Of a stretch of 64,000 bases of DNA, positions 39,053 through 49,802 are shown in pieces (the stretch's first letter is position 1; every line of letters begins with the position of its first letter). The DNA lies in contig NC_059565.1 of the NCBI RefSeq assembly GCF_905220415.1, positions 1,946,501 through 2,010,500 of the forward strand, in the 5' to 3' direction. Under the pieces are notes generated by a model. It was not told where the DNA came from, ran no database searches, and saw only the letters and a program-made list of their open reading frames with translations. The position numbers and the translations under genes are program-made. Source of the DNA: Colias croceus. Its lineage: Eukaryota > Arthropoda > Insecta > Lepidoptera > Pieridae.

Positions 39053-41515
39053 ATGGCTGTCTACGTTGCTTCCTGCTATCCTGTAGATTACCTCTCTCCC
39101 CAATATGAGCATTTAATTTTCATGGGTGATTTCAACACTTGTCTGCTTAAAGGTGATAGCCGTAGTAATAAGCTGCTTTCCGTCCTTAATTCCCACAATC
39201 TCCATGCCCTTTCCTTAAATCCAACTCACTACTTTCCTGGCTGCAACCCTTCACTACTTGACCTAATGATAGTCTCCTTACCTAACTTCATATCTAAGCA
39301 TGGTCAGTGTTCAGCCGATGCTTTTTCCTTTCATGACCTCATTTACCTTTCCTACAAGCTCCATTCTCCGAAACTTAAACCGTCTACCATTTTGCTGCGT
39401 AATTTTGGGGGAATAGACGTGAATTTGCTTCGCTGCGATGCGCAAAACATTAGATGGGAGGAGGTGTTCGATGCGCAGTCTATAGATGAGAAAGTCTCCT
39501 TATTCAACACATTTGTTTTAAATCTATACGACAAATTTGCGCCACTCCGTCCTGTCAAAAAGAAGCACACGCCAGCACCGTGGCTTACTCCGGAAATAAA
39601 ATCTCTTTCCTTAAAAAGAAACCGTGCAAAGTCTAAGTTAAAAACCGCACAAACGGATGAAGCGCGGGCGAAGTACAATAGGATACGTAATCGTTGCAAC
39701 GTATTGTGTAGAGACGCTCAGCGACGCCATATCCACAAATCCCTTGAGAGCGGTGATTCTGGTACAAATTGGAAATTTCTGAAAAGCTTGGGGATTGGCA
39801 AAGAGTCTAATGCTTTTCCTAATACTATTGATATAAGCCAACTCAATTTGCACTTTACATCATCTTCCTCGCTTGACCCCAATATGAAACACCGTACTCT
39901 CAAAAACCTCTCCACCTTTCCTACCCCTGCTTATCCTCCTTTCCTTTTTAAGCAAGTTTCCGAACGGGATGTTAAGAAACACATATTGTCCATCTCATCA
40001 AATGCTGTTGGCTGTGACCTTGTTAGCCGTACTATGATCATTCCCATCCTTGATATCATTATTCCCTCCCTTACTCACATTCTGAACTTCTCCATGTCCA
40101 CCGGTACTCTTCCTACTGTTTGGAAAGATGCACAAGTCATCCCTTTACCCAAAAAATCGAACCCAAATTCCTTTTCAGATTTCCGTCCAATTTCCATATT
40201 ACCTTTCCTATCCAAAGTCCTTGAACGTATAATACATCAGCAACTTACCTCTTTCCTGAACAAACATAATATCCTTAGTGATTTTCAATCCGGATTCCGT
40301 CCCGGTCATAGTACGACTACAGCCCTGGTCAAGGTTACTGACGATATTCGTGCTGGTATGGACAATAAGCAGCTCACAGTACTTACTCTTTTAGACTTTA
40401 GCAACGCTTTTACAACTGTGGACTTCGACGTACTGCTGGGTCTGCTGCGTGTACTTAACATGTCTCCCTCCGTAATTGACTGGTTCCATTCCTACCTGCA
40501 TGGCCGGAGACAGCGTATCCTGGTGGATACTAAGTACTCATCTTGGTGTGCGGTCTCTGCCGGTGTGCCTCAGGGCGGCGTTTTGTCTCCTCTCCTCTTT
40601 TCCATCTTCATTAACTCCTTATGTTCCCGGCTGACGTCTCTGTACCATATGTATGCTGACGACTTACAGATTTACACCCAGTCCTCCCTTGCTGACTTAC
40701 ATAAGGCTATACATTTTTCTAATTCCGAATTAGCCAACATAACCAGCTGGTGTAACGAATTTGGACTAAAACTCAACCCAGCTAAAAGCAATGTCATCAT
40801 CATCGGTAGTCCTTATCTAATTTCGGAAATTGACTGGGGTATTTTGCCAAACATCAAAATCGGTGACGTTGTTTTACCGTACAAAACGGTAGTTAGAAAC
40901 TTGGGTGTGTTATTTGACCAAACTTTGTCCTGGTCTCACCATATCCAGGAATTAAGCCGTAGGATCTATGCTGCTTCTGCTACGCTCCGGCGGCTTCGTA
41001 ACTTCTTGCCTATTCCTACCAAAATTACGCTAGCGCAATCCCTCCTCCTTCCTATACTTGATTACGCAGATGCATGTTTTCCTGATTTAGCAGTCGAGCA
41101 TCTTGATAAACTTGAGCGTCTTCAAAATTTTTGTATTCGATTTATTTTCGGCCTTCGAAAATATGACCATGTTTCTTCTTTCAGGAAAAGGCTCAAGTGG
41201 CTCCCTATCCGACTTCGCCGGGATCTACACTATTTGCAACTACTGTTCCGTATCCTTTTTAACCCCTCCGCTCCCTCCTACCTCAAATCCAATTTTTCCT
41301 TCTTGCACTGTGAAAGCTACTCACTTCGCTCTGAGGATAGACTCATCTTGCGTGTTCCAAGCCGTCGCACAAATTTTTATGGCAAGTCATTTGCAGCTAT
41401 ATCAGTTAATTTATGGAACTCTCTGCCACTAAATATCCGTCAAGCCCAGACCCTTTCGGGTTTTAAAAATCTTGTGCGACAACATTTTCTCTCCGCTGCT
41501 GATCCGGACCAGTAA
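39053..41515 (+). CDS. LINE ORF2 remnant: partial endonuclease plus reverse transcriptase (820 codons)
   Basis: ORF2 nicks DNA and reverse-transcribes the element RNA at the nick. Residues about 20-100 are the second half of an APE-type endonuclease, with GDFN (25-28) and a modified SFHDLIY where SDH is usual. The reverse transcriptase follows with FSDFRPISILPFLSKVLERI, FQSGFRPGHST, LLDFSNAF (first catalytic Asp), GVPQGGVLSPLLFSIFIN and YADD (paired catalytic Asp). A C-terminal region with a thumb-like domain ends SAADPDQ. Full ORF2 proteins of this kind are usually about 900-1000 residues, so roughly the first 130-150 are missing. The ATG at 39053 is probably fortuitous at the truncation point. 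The frame has no stop or frameshift, so insertion is fairly recent. The clade (CR1/Jockey group) is not firmly assigned. Confidence 0.9.
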   Translation: MAVYVASCYPVDYLSPQYEHLIFMGDFNTCLLKGDSRSNKLLSVLNSHNLHALSLNPTHYFPGCNPSLLDLMIVSLPNFISKHGQCSADAFSFHDLIYLSYKLHSPKLKPSTILLRNFGGIDVNLLRCDAQNIRWEEVFDAQSIDEKVSLFNTFVLNLYDKFAPLRPVKKKHTPAPWLTPEIKSLSLKRNRAKSKLKTAQTDEARAKYNRIRNRCNVLCRDAQRRHIHKSLESGDSGTNWKFLKSLGIGKESNAFPNTIDISQLNLHFTSSSSLDPNMKHRTLKNLSTFPTPAYPPFLFKQVSERDVKKHILSISSNAVGCDLVSRTMIIPILDIIIPSLTHILNFSMSTGTLPTVWKDAQVIPLPKKSNPNSFSDFRPISILPFLSKVLERIIHQQLTSFLNKHNILSDFQSGFRPGHSTTTALVKVTDDIRAGMDNKQLTVLTLLDFSNAFTTVDFDVLLGLLRVLNMSPSVIDWFHSYLHGRRQRILVDTKYSSWCAVSAGVPQGGVLSPLLFSIFINSLCSRLTSLYHMYADDLQIYTQSSLADLHKAIHFSNSELANITSWCNEFGLKLNPAKSNVIIIGSPYLISEIDWGILPNIKIGDVVLPYKTVVRNLGVLFDQTLSWSHHIQELSRRIYAASATLRRLRNFLPIPTKITLAQSLLLPILDYADACFPDLAVEHLDKLERLQNFCIRFIFGLRKYDHVSSFRKRLKWLPIRLRRDLHYLQLLFRILFNPSAPSYLKSNFSFLHCESYSLRSEDRLILRVPSRRTNFYGKSFAAISVNLWNSLPLNIRQAQTLSGFKNLVRQHFLSAADPDQ

Positions 41516-41968
41516 TACCTATTCAACTATTTTTTTTTTTTTTTTTATTTTATTTTTCTTTTATATTCTTATTTTGTTACAATATATATGTGGTATCTGT
41601 ATTAGATATAGATGTTATTCATAAATTAATTCTATCTTATTCAATATCAGTGTGTTTTCCCTCTATCTAAGTATATATTTATTTATGTTTAATATATATT
41701 ATGTAATTGGCATGTATAAGTATCTGTTTATTTTATTTATGTATATATGTATACATATTTATATAATATATATTTATTATATATATTTTATCTTTGTACT
41801 TATATGTTTGTTATATAATATATGGACATGTATTTTTTAAGGTGGATATAATTATATTTATTGTTTTTTTTATTTCTTATAGTTGATAATTATTCTTTTT
41901 TCTGTTTTCATCCCGCCAATTAGTGTTTTTTTTGCTTGTTTACCTTTTACCGTGGTTGCCTGGAAGAG

Positions 41969-41984
41969 ATCACTATTAAGTGAT
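41969..41984 (+). other. LINE 3' UTR hairpin
   Basis: ATCACT, loop ATTA, AGTGAT, followed by AAGGCCGCC and preceded by CTGGAAGAG. The same arrangement with compensating changes is at 59297-59312 on the other strand. It is a candidate recognition structure for the LINE reverse transcriptase. Confidence 0.7.
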
Positions 41985-42232
41985 AAGGCCGCCAAAATAG
42001 TTGTACTCTGTTGTATGTGTAAGTAGTTATAAGGTTTCTTAACTGTACAACTATTAAAGGGTTAAATAAATAAAATAAATAAATAAATCCTTGTCCCACC
42101 TTTAAAGGCTTCGTATTAATTTTATTATACGACTAAATAAAAAATTCCAACGTGTACTTAATAAAAGAAGATACTAAGGTATACTATTTTTAACAGAATA
42201 TTACTTATTACATACTTTTACTTACTTATTTT

Positions 42233-42861
42233 TAGTGTTGCCCAAATGCAAGAACAAGACGAGACTTAGCCAGTCTTGGTCTTGGTCTTGCGCCAATACA
42301 TCTGGTCTTGGTCTTGGTCTTGGTCTTGCGCCAATACACCTGGTCTTGGTCTTGGTCTTGGTCTTGCGCTCCCAGTCTTGGTCTTGGTCTTGGTCTTGCA
42401 GCAAGAGTCTTGCAAGTCTTGCAATTACCTATTAGTCTATTACTATTTATTAAAGTTTACTTTAAATCTTAGAAAAACGTATTAGAATTGGAACATTGTG
42501 AGCTTGAATTATCATAGCCATAGTAAAGATCAAGCAGATTAATAAATAACTAGTAATGCGCATAGGTCTAGTTTTTCATATTCTTTGATACAGTTTTTTG
42601 CGTCTCATAGAATTCCTAAGCGTACCTACCTAGTTATACACCGAACTGTTACACCTAACTACTCAGTGAAATAGCGCTAAGTCCTAGCTGCAAGACGCAA
42701 GAGTCTTGCAGGCTATGTCTTGTTCTTGCTCAAGTCTTGCACGGTCAGTCTTGGTCTTGGTCTTGCTAAAAATACGCGGTCTTGTTCTTGGTCTTGGTCT
42801 TGCAAAAACGCAAGACGCAAGACCAAGACTGCAAGACCAAGACTGAATTTGGGCAACACTA
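42233..42861. mobile_element. hAT-like MITE filled with CTTGGT hexanucleotide repeats
   Basis: Perfect 15-bp TIRs TAGTGTTGCCCAAAT are flanked by the 8-bp duplication CTTATTTT (42225-42232 and 42862-42869). TAG-type ends plus 8 bp fit hAT. Inside, blocks of (CTTGGT)n ending in CTTGCGCC or CTTGCA occupy 42271-42425 and 42700-42845, inverted at the right end (CAAGACCAAGACTG). Confidence 0.88.
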
Positions 42862-42885
42862 CTTATTTTACCTATTACATACTAT

Positions 42886-43130
42886 CATTGCGTCGTCTTA
42901 TAGGGATCTTGTCGAAAACCAGCGCCAGGCATATGCCTGGCACATGCTGAACTCGATCCTTTTTGGCGATACGGGGGCACTTTTATCTAACATTGTTTTA
43001 TTTTTTGTTTTTGTATTGTTTATTCATTTCTTTTTTGTAATTCTTTTTTATGCTCTTACTGTATTAAGTACTGTATTAAGTGTCGTATGTACTGTATTAA
43101 GTGTCTCACTATTTTGCCAAATAAACATTT
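42886..43130 (+). repeat. LINE-like 3' end with an 18-bp perfect palindrome
   Basis: CTTATAGGGATCTTGTCGAA then AACCAGC leads to GCCAGGCATATGCCTGGC (42924-42941) and GGCGATACGGGGGCAC. GTACTGTATTAAGTGT repeats at about 43065-43105, and a CCAAATAAAC polyadenylation site and (TTTC)n close it. I believe this is a LINE 3' UTR. Confidence 0.5.
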
Positions 43131-43917
43131 TTTCTTTCTTTCTTCTTTCTTACTTATAACATGCCATTTTGGCACATCTACCCATAAATAAATAGAATTT
43201 GAGTTCAAAATATCAAATATGCCATCATATTTTGATATTTCAACATAAACCGAAGGATTTGGTTTCTTTATCATTAGTTGTTGCTCTAGTATTAGTCCAA
43301 TTATTTATTTTCAACTCAAATTATATAAAAAAGCTCTATATTTTGAGATCCCAAGATTTATAAATTTCCGGCAAGTAAATCTTAACTATTTTTTTGTGTA
43401 TAAAACGAGGTATGTGGCAAAAAATTAGTAAAAGTATGAAATCAACTACACTTCTAAATAATTTATTCCCGTAGTACACAATATAATATACCAGATATAA
43501 ATAATGTTTAATGTAGGTATTATCATAAAAAAAAAAAATTAAGAAATATTTTTCTCTAATAAAGCCCAAAGTATTAAAACGTCGCTTTAAAGCACGTCTT
43601 ATATCTATATGTGACTTACATCATTAATCATACAACACTTACAGTAAAAAATAACTTATATATAACATTTTTTATAAGCTACACGTCTTTCTCTAGACCG
43701 TAGATAATAATTTTCATTAGTTTGTTTGGTTCAATGCCCTTTTCTCAGGAACTACAGGTTTGAATTCAAGTGTTTATATTGAAAAAGCTCCATAAGTATT
43801 GGACTGATTTTAATTATTTTTTCGCCAATAGAAAGTTAAATGAGCAAGCGGCTAGTCACTACCTACATAGTATAAAATATCGCTATCCGCGATCCGTTTG
43901 GATTGTGTGTCTTTAGA
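43131..43917. other. AT-rich stretch, no gene recognised
   Basis: At 43857-43885 CTAGTCACTACCTACATAGT then ATAAAATATCGC looks like a Helitron-like CTAG end followed by an HLE-D start. Confidence 0.35.
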
Positions 43918-44056
43918 ATATAACTATAGCCTAGCCTTCCTCGATAAATGGGCTATCTAACACCTCAAGAATTTTCCAAATAGGACCAGTAGTTCCTGAG
44001 ATTAGCGCGTTCAAACAAAACAAACAAATTCTTAGCTTTATAATATTAGTATAGAT
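43918..44056 (-). mobile_element. HLE-C 5' part, possibly chimeric
   Basis: GCCTTCCTCGATAAATGGGC, TTCCTGAGATTAGCGCG and TTTATAATATTAGTATAG are HLE-C in reverse. The left part (GATCCGTTTGGATTGTG) is foreign to the family. Confidence 0.65.
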
Positions 44057-44567
44057 TAAGTTTTAGAAAGCAGGTGAAGCTACGGGACGAAACTAGTTTA
44101 CAATAACCCTTACAGACGTGTGGCAAACGGACCAATTTCACAACATTACAATATATTTGACATGTCTCCGATGATTCAGCTGGTTCGTGTCAAGGATCAC
44201 AGGATGTAATGCGAATCGTAAACAAAGACAGCTTTACAGGAGATAGTTACTGGCTTGAAGGGAGTTGAGCCACATTGATTTGTGTAGTTAGACAATGTTA
44301 AGTACCTAATAATTAATAATATAGTGTCACTGAATTATAAAGGTTGTTTTATTTTCATTTTTCTCTATACAGCAAAATTATGAAGAAACATTCATGTAGG
44401 TAGTATAATTTTTGTTTTTATATACTAATTAAAAAACGTTTGAATCAATTTTGAAAATTACTAGTTTAATGCTACATAATTCTTGAGTGACATGAGCTGT
44501 ATTTCCAACTGAGTGGATCCGAGGCAAGCGGCAAAACTTCTGTTTGAGTTATGTAGAGTAATTATCA
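44057..44567. other. No gene recognised; locally GC-richer 44110-44290
   Basis: GCTGGTTCGTGTCAAGGATC and GTTACTGGCTTGAAGGGAGT are less AT-rich than the surroundings, but no exon boundary or frame stands out. Confidence 0.3.
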
Positions 44568-44643
44568 CGTCGTCGTCGTCGTCGTCGTTTCAGCCGTGGG
44601 ACGTCCACTGCTGGACAAAGGCCTCGCTCAAGGATTTCCACCA
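44568..44643 (-). repeat. RTE-type LINE 3' end in reverse
   Basis: (CGTCGT)n at 44568-44589 is followed by TTCAGCCGTGGGACGTCCAC then TGCTGGACAAAGGCC, a sequence I recall as a common lepidopteran LINE 3' end. Confidence 0.55.
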
Positions 44644-44675
44644 TTATCACGATATTTCTAAATTTTATACATATA

Positions 44676-44911
44676 CTAGGTTTCCGCTCGCGGCTTCGCC
44701 CGCGCAGTCAAAGAAAAGCCCGCATAGTTCCCGTTCCCGTGGGATTTCCGGGATTGCGTCATTTTCCCGGAATAAAAAAGTAGCCTATGTCCTTTCTCGG
44801 GTATTAATATCTCCATACCAAATTTCATGAAAATTGGTTCAGTAGGTTAGGCGTGATTGAGTAACAGACAGACAGACAGAGTTACTTTCGCATTTATAAT
44901 ATTAGTAGGGA
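44676..44911 (-). mobile_element. HLE-B, full length
   Basis: CTAGGTTTCCGCTCGCGGCT starts it and CTTTCGCATTTATAATATTA ends it on the plus strand. Confidence 0.84.
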
Positions 44912-45190
44912 TGTTGTTTCTCTGTCATATATAATTTCTACACCATCGTCATTATAAGACAATTTTTTCACCCTGCATGCTTCTTGTAAAGGTTTCTAAG
45001 CAAGGGCGGGTTGGAAGTGGACAAAAATAGCTAAAAATTTATGTATGTACACTTTAATTCATATATATACATGTGAAGTAAGGTAGTTTATTACTATTGT
45101 ATACAAACCAAAACACTAAATAGTTTAATAAGCAGTATTATCGCTTAGTATATTATCTCAATTCCTGGCAAAACACTTGTTTATCGACTA

Positions 45191-45445
45191 ACCTGTTACC
45201 TGTTGGCTTAGTTGGTAGTGACAATACCTTTCAAGTCACAGGTCGTGGGTTCGATTCCCACCCGGGGCAAATATTTGTGTGATTAACATAGATGTTTGCT
45301 ATGTGTCTGGGTGTTAATTATCTATATAAGTATTTATTTAAAATTATATATGTATGTTTATCAGCCCTCTGGTTTCCATAACACAAGCGAAAGCTTAGTA
45401 TCGGATCAGATCGTGCCGTGTGTGAAAAATTGTCCGGAATATTTA
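45191..45445 (+). mobile_element. tRNA-headed SINE, family 2, copy 1
   Basis: TGGCTTAGTTGGTAGTGACA (A box) and GTGGGTTCGATTCCCACCCG (B box) start it; GCAAATATTTGTGTGATTAA and GTGTCTGGGTGTTAATTATC form the core; GATCGTGCCGTGTGTGAAAA ends it. It is closely similar to 59785-60030. Confidence 0.85.
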
Positions 45446-45659
45446 TATTCCACGCGATAAAAACTAAAAAAAGTTCATAAAATGCAAACGAAGCACGGAT
45501 TTACAATCAATATCGAACGAATTCCAAGCTCATACCATGTTTTATTATGATAAATAGAATTTACTTTTAGATCGGAGATAAGTGACATATCTTGATATTG
45601 TGTAAGTGGTTTTTTGGCCAATGAAAGTAATTTTTTATGTACTTAGTATTTATATACCT

Positions 45660-45720
45660 TTTTGGTACAGTGGTTAAATGATGAACTGGGTTCTGGGTTT
45701 ATTCTCGATGGGAATAAACA
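45660..45720 (+). repeat. Degenerate tRNA-like fragment
   Basis: TTTTGGTACAGTGGTTAAAT resembles an A box; the later GGGTTTATTCTCGATGGG is a poor B box. A similar fragment is at 50192. Confidence 0.3.
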
Positions 45721-45807
45721 AACAACATTCTAGATTCTAGAACTTACTTGACCGTAAAGAAAATGCTAAACCTCACAAGGAACATGAGACTTCACTCGCA
45801 TAACATA

Positions 45808-45935
45808 TCTATACTAATATTATAAAGCTGAAGAGTTTGTTTGAACGCGCTAATCTCAGGAACAACTGGTCCGATTTGAAAAAAAAATTTAGGTGTTAGA
45901 TAGCCCAAGTATCGTAGAAGGCTATAATTGATAAC
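45808..45935 (+). mobile_element. HLE-C, 3'-truncated
   Basis: TCTATACTAATATTATAAAG to GTAGAAGGCTATAATTG; the GGAGCGG...CTAG end is missing. Confidence 0.72.
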
Positions 45936-46499
45936 CTCCTCTTTTTTTTGAAGACAGTTAAAAATTAGACATAAACGATACGAAATACACGGGTGCGAAT
46001 TATGCTGAATGTTTTGTTTAATTTTTAAACTCGCATAATTAAGTCAATTACAAAATTAGGTTAGTAAGAAGATAACAAAACAATCGTGTATTTTTCGACC
46101 TAAAAACACAATTTTAATGACGTTTTTACTAAAATTACGTATCTATTGTGAGAATATAATATTATGATTCCGAAAACTTAACTCAAGGCAATGAAACCGG
46201 ATTTTAAAATAATTTCTATCCTTATTTAGATGGTGATGATTCTAAAGGTATTTTGTTCCGGCATTACTATTGTAACTTATTTTTTCTTGTTATTATACAT
46301 TTATTGGTACAATGAGCATAATTAATCAATAATTCTTTACAAATTATAAAGAGGAAATGTTTTTTGTCTGTTTGAAATTTTTTATTAGCTACGAAACGGA
46401 TGAACCGATTTTGAAAATTCTTTCATTGTTGGAAATTTGTTAGGTTATATTTTTTTATTTCGGGTCAATGTTAGATCTGCTTATTATAAATATAATTAA
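45936..46499. other. AT-rich stretch, no gene recognised
   Basis: GATGAACCGATTTTGAAAAT near 46398 is a Helitron-like relic. Confidence 0.3.
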
Positions 46500-46715
46500 C
46501 TAACTTGCTAAGAGGCTTTTTGTGAATTTATTTTAGAGGCAAGCTGTTTCTCCTAAACACAGGTTGCCCAGTAACCTAGCTAGGGAGACATTGGCTTGTT
46601 TAAATTGTTTTAGTAGCCTTTTTATTTATATACATGAATATTAATTGTATATTGTAATAAATTGTAATTGTATTTTAATACTTAATAAATTAATAAATAA
46701 ATTTGAAATTTGAAT
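46500..46715 (+). repeat. LINE-like 3' end
   Basis: AGAGGCAAGCTGTTTCTCCT, GTTGCCCAGTAACCTAGCTA and GGGAGACATTGGCTTG lead to an AATAAATTAATAAATAAATT tail. Confidence 0.45.
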
Positions 46716-47187
46716 TAATGAAGTAAATTGTATAAAAAGGTGATTTTTAAATTTCCGGTTTTTCAAATTGCGCAACTAAAATTAATAGGTAACATTTCAA
46801 TAAATCTAAATTTTCAAATTTTCAATATGTACATATTCACACACATCTTTTTTTCTACACAACTTAATAAACATCCCATCCAATAATTTGACACAGGAAC
46901 GTGTACTTAACCTTTGTTATCGAAAAGTACTAAAATACCTAAGCCATGAGCTTGTCTGCCCGTACCACCCGGACCTAGTGTAGGTGACACAATTTGCATA
47001 ATTTAACCATTTTCGGTGTAGCCAGTGTTGCTATGCGAAATGCTAACTTTCCTGTTTAAGTTCCATGGTTTTGGGCTTAGTAATAATATTTTTTATTTAT
47101 ACTTTTAGCAGCTAATTTATATAATTTATGATTATTTTGATACCGTTATTTATTATGTGTATAACCAACCTATCAAAATATAAAAAA

Positions 47188-47395
47188 CTAGATTCCCGCC
47201 CGCGGCTTCGCCCGCGTTTGCAAAGGAAAACCCGCATATTTCCGGGATAAAAACTATCCTATGTGTTAATCCAAGTTATCCTCTATATGTGTACTAAATT
47301 TAATTGTAATCGGTTCAGTAGTTTTTACGTGAAAGAGTAACAAACATCCATACATCCATACTTACAAACTTTCGCCTTTATAATATAATATATTA
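47188..47395 (-). mobile_element. HLE-A with internal deletion
   Basis: CTAGATTCCCGCCCGCGGCT starts it. The CCCGTTCCCGTGGGA block is missing between CCGCATA and TTTCCGGGATAAAAACTATC. It ends at CGCCTTTATAATATAATATA. Confidence 0.82.
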
Positions 47396-49237
47396 GATAT
47401 ATTAGATTATGTGAATTCTGAAGAGAAATAAAACTTATGTTTTTTAAATGATTAAATATAATATAATATATTTATTCTTACGTTTATTATTCTTGTATTG
47501 TTTTGTTTCATGTTGAGTTGTTTTAATTATTGTAATTTGTATTCTGTGTTAATTGTGTTTTATTTGTGGAGTCAAATAAACGATCTTCCTTTCAAATATT
47601 ATGTTATACTTATCTTGTAAAGTATGATGCCATTATCTATAATATTATTATGATATTAAAGGAAGGAAGACAGGTGATATCTATATATATTATTTAAAAA
47701 AAAAACTATGATAGAAACTGAAAAATCGATCAGTGATACATAATATGAAAATATGTATTCTTCTCATAACATTTTCACATGACATTTATTACCCATTTTT
47801 CACCTATATTATAAATTTATAAAATCTCTACGTATATCAGAGTATCCCCTGCACGTATAGCGATTGTAGCAAACTAACATAAGACATTTAATTAAACGCC
47901 TAGCCTCTTTATTAAATGGCGTCGCTTAACGGCCTAAATGATATAATTGCGAATCCGAAATTTATGGCTACCAATATTATTGTAACTATAATAATATTAT
48001 AATCTATGACAGGATTTCAATATTATTTTTTTTTATTTTAAAATGAAAATTGTAATAAAAAGCTATTGCAAAAGCCACGGACGGAAAGATCGTTATTTAT
48101 CTTATCTGTATGTATGTATTCTTTATAAGAATGTGACAAAAGCATATAAATAAAATAAAAACAACAATTCTCAATGCATTAAAAATGACTAGACTTCGTG
48201 GGATGTATAATTCGTATAAAAACATCGATGCAAGTATTGCTTTCTTGTCCTATCATCATTTGGAATAACAAAATCATCATGTTGACCTTGTATAGTCTGA
48301 GAGACGGTGAACAATTTTTTTTGTATATTTTTTATCTATAAAATTGGTGTTGTGGCTGTATTTTGAGTTGGTTTAATGGAAATTAAATATTTTACAGTCA
48401 GAATTAACCAAGTAGTAAACTATATGAAGTAAATTTGAACTCGCTTCACAAAAATAACAGTAAATAATACCTATAATATTAAATCTCAGTAAAAGTACGT
48501 ATATGTGAAAATAAAACCATTAATAATATACTGACGATTGCAATGTCTCATTACTATTGATTCATTCAAAAGAGCATTTGAATGATTCATTTTAAAACTA
48601 CAAGAAAATATTATCATGTGCGAAGAAAATTAATGAGGCATACTATAAAGGCTGTAACGAATACGTCATGGAGTAATAAATACATGCACTTGTACAAAAA
48701 GATTCACTAGCATATAGACAAAATTAGTATAAAGATGAGATATACCATACTTTTTTAAATGAAAGTTAGAAGACTCATTCATTCATTTATTCATTCAACA
48801 TATTATGGTCTAGTATTTCACCAATAACATATAATTTTAATAACACATACATATTATAAATATACATATTTTATCGTACAAAACTGTAGAGTCATACTTC
48901 ATTAATTATAAGTATAAATCTTATTCACCGCCATCTCTTACGCTATACAATATATGTATATTACTTATATCTGTATATTACTTTCATACGTAGAAAATTT
49001 TATCGTAAATTTAACTAAATAAGGTCATGTAGGAATTTCTACATTTCCTGTCTGCCATTAAATATATTTTTAATAGCAAACTATTTGTGCATCGATTTTT
49101 TGTTCATTTTTACTCGATATTTCACTTATATTTATTTACACATAGAAAAGCAGTTAAATTAACAAATTTTGTGATCATTATCTATAAATTATGTCTTCCC
49201 CTGTCACCACAATATATTATCCGAATCATAATATCAG
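47396..49237. other. Long AT-rich stretch, no gene recognised
   Basis: GTGGAGTCAAATAAACGATC near 47567 may be a LINE tail, and GAAAAGCCACGGACGGAAAG near 48072 a Helitron-like relic. No exon, RNA gene or long frame is supported. Confidence 0.35.
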
Positions 49238-49302
49238 AAAATTGTACCTAAAATAATTGTACCTAAAATAATTGTACCTAAAATAATTGTACCTAAAATT
49301 GT
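49238..49302. repeat. 16-bp tandem repeat, four copies
   Basis: The unit AATTGTACCTAAAATA repeats four times just before the HLE-A at 49314. Confidence 0.9.
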
Positions 49303-49313
49303 ATCCTATCCTA

Positions 49314-49523
49314 TCCTACTAATATTATAAATGCGAAAGTTTGTAAGGATGTGTGTGTGTGTTTGTTACTCTTTCACGCAAATTCTACTGAACCGATTAC
49401 AATGAAATTTACAATAACTTGGATTAACACATAGGATAGGTTTTATCCCGGAAATCCAACGGGAACGGGTACTATGCGGGTTTTCCTTTGAAATCGCGGG
49501 CGAAGCATCGGGCGGAAATCTAG
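49314..49523 (+). mobile_element. HLE-A with internal deletion
   Basis: TCCTACTAATATTATAAATG starts it, a (GT)n tract follows, the CACACATATAGAGGG block is missing and CATCGGGCGGAAATCTAG ends it. Confidence 0.83.
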
Positions 49524-49582
49524 TATGATAATAATCACCTTAACACTTGTTTACTGTTTTCTTAAATAAAATATATTCTACT

Positions 49583-49752
49583 ACCATTACATAGTATATA
49601 ACAAAGTCGCTTCCCTTTGTCTTACTAAAACTACGCACCTTTGAACTTTTGAAGCAATTTTTGAAATAGATATACAGCCGTTCTCGAGGAAGTTTTTAAT
49701 ATGTCATTTGCAAGTTTAGACATAGCGGGCAAAACCGCAGGCGAACAGCTAG
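49583..49752 (+). mobile_element. HLE-D, divergent
   Basis: CATTACATAGTATATAACAA, TCTCGAGGAAGTTTTTAATA and CCGCAGGCGAACAGCTAG follow the HLE-D order with changes. Confidence 0.68.
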
Positions 49753-49802
49753 GTTGCTGTACCTAAATAATTCAGGATTCATAATTATAACACGCCTCAT
49801 AA

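Larger units (their letters stand above)
39050..42090 (+). mobile_element. Non-LTR retrotransposon (LINE), 5'-truncated, intact 3' part
   Basis: It contains the ORF2 remnant at 39053-41515, a 3' UTR with a T-rich run at 41531-41546, the hairpin at 41969-41984 and an AAATAAATAAAATAAATAAA tail at about 42062-42088. The endonuclease start is missing, as is usual for incomplete target-primed integration. I see no target duplication. Confidence 0.88.

Noticed and set aside
39352..39915. Minus-strand frames within the LINE
   Set aside because: Antisense shadows of ORF2; no motif.
42222..42485. Frames rich in Gln-Asp, Ser-Trp or Leu-Val
   Set aside because: These are six-frame readings of CTTGGT hexanucleotide arrays inside a hAT-like element.
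44513..44830. 105-codon frame starting with Met-Asp-Pro
   Set aside because: It runs from an RTE-type LINE end into HLE-B; both are repeats.
49238..49302. CRISPR-like regular repeats
   Set aside because: Units are contiguous with no spacers and the genome is eukaryotic; simple minisatellite.
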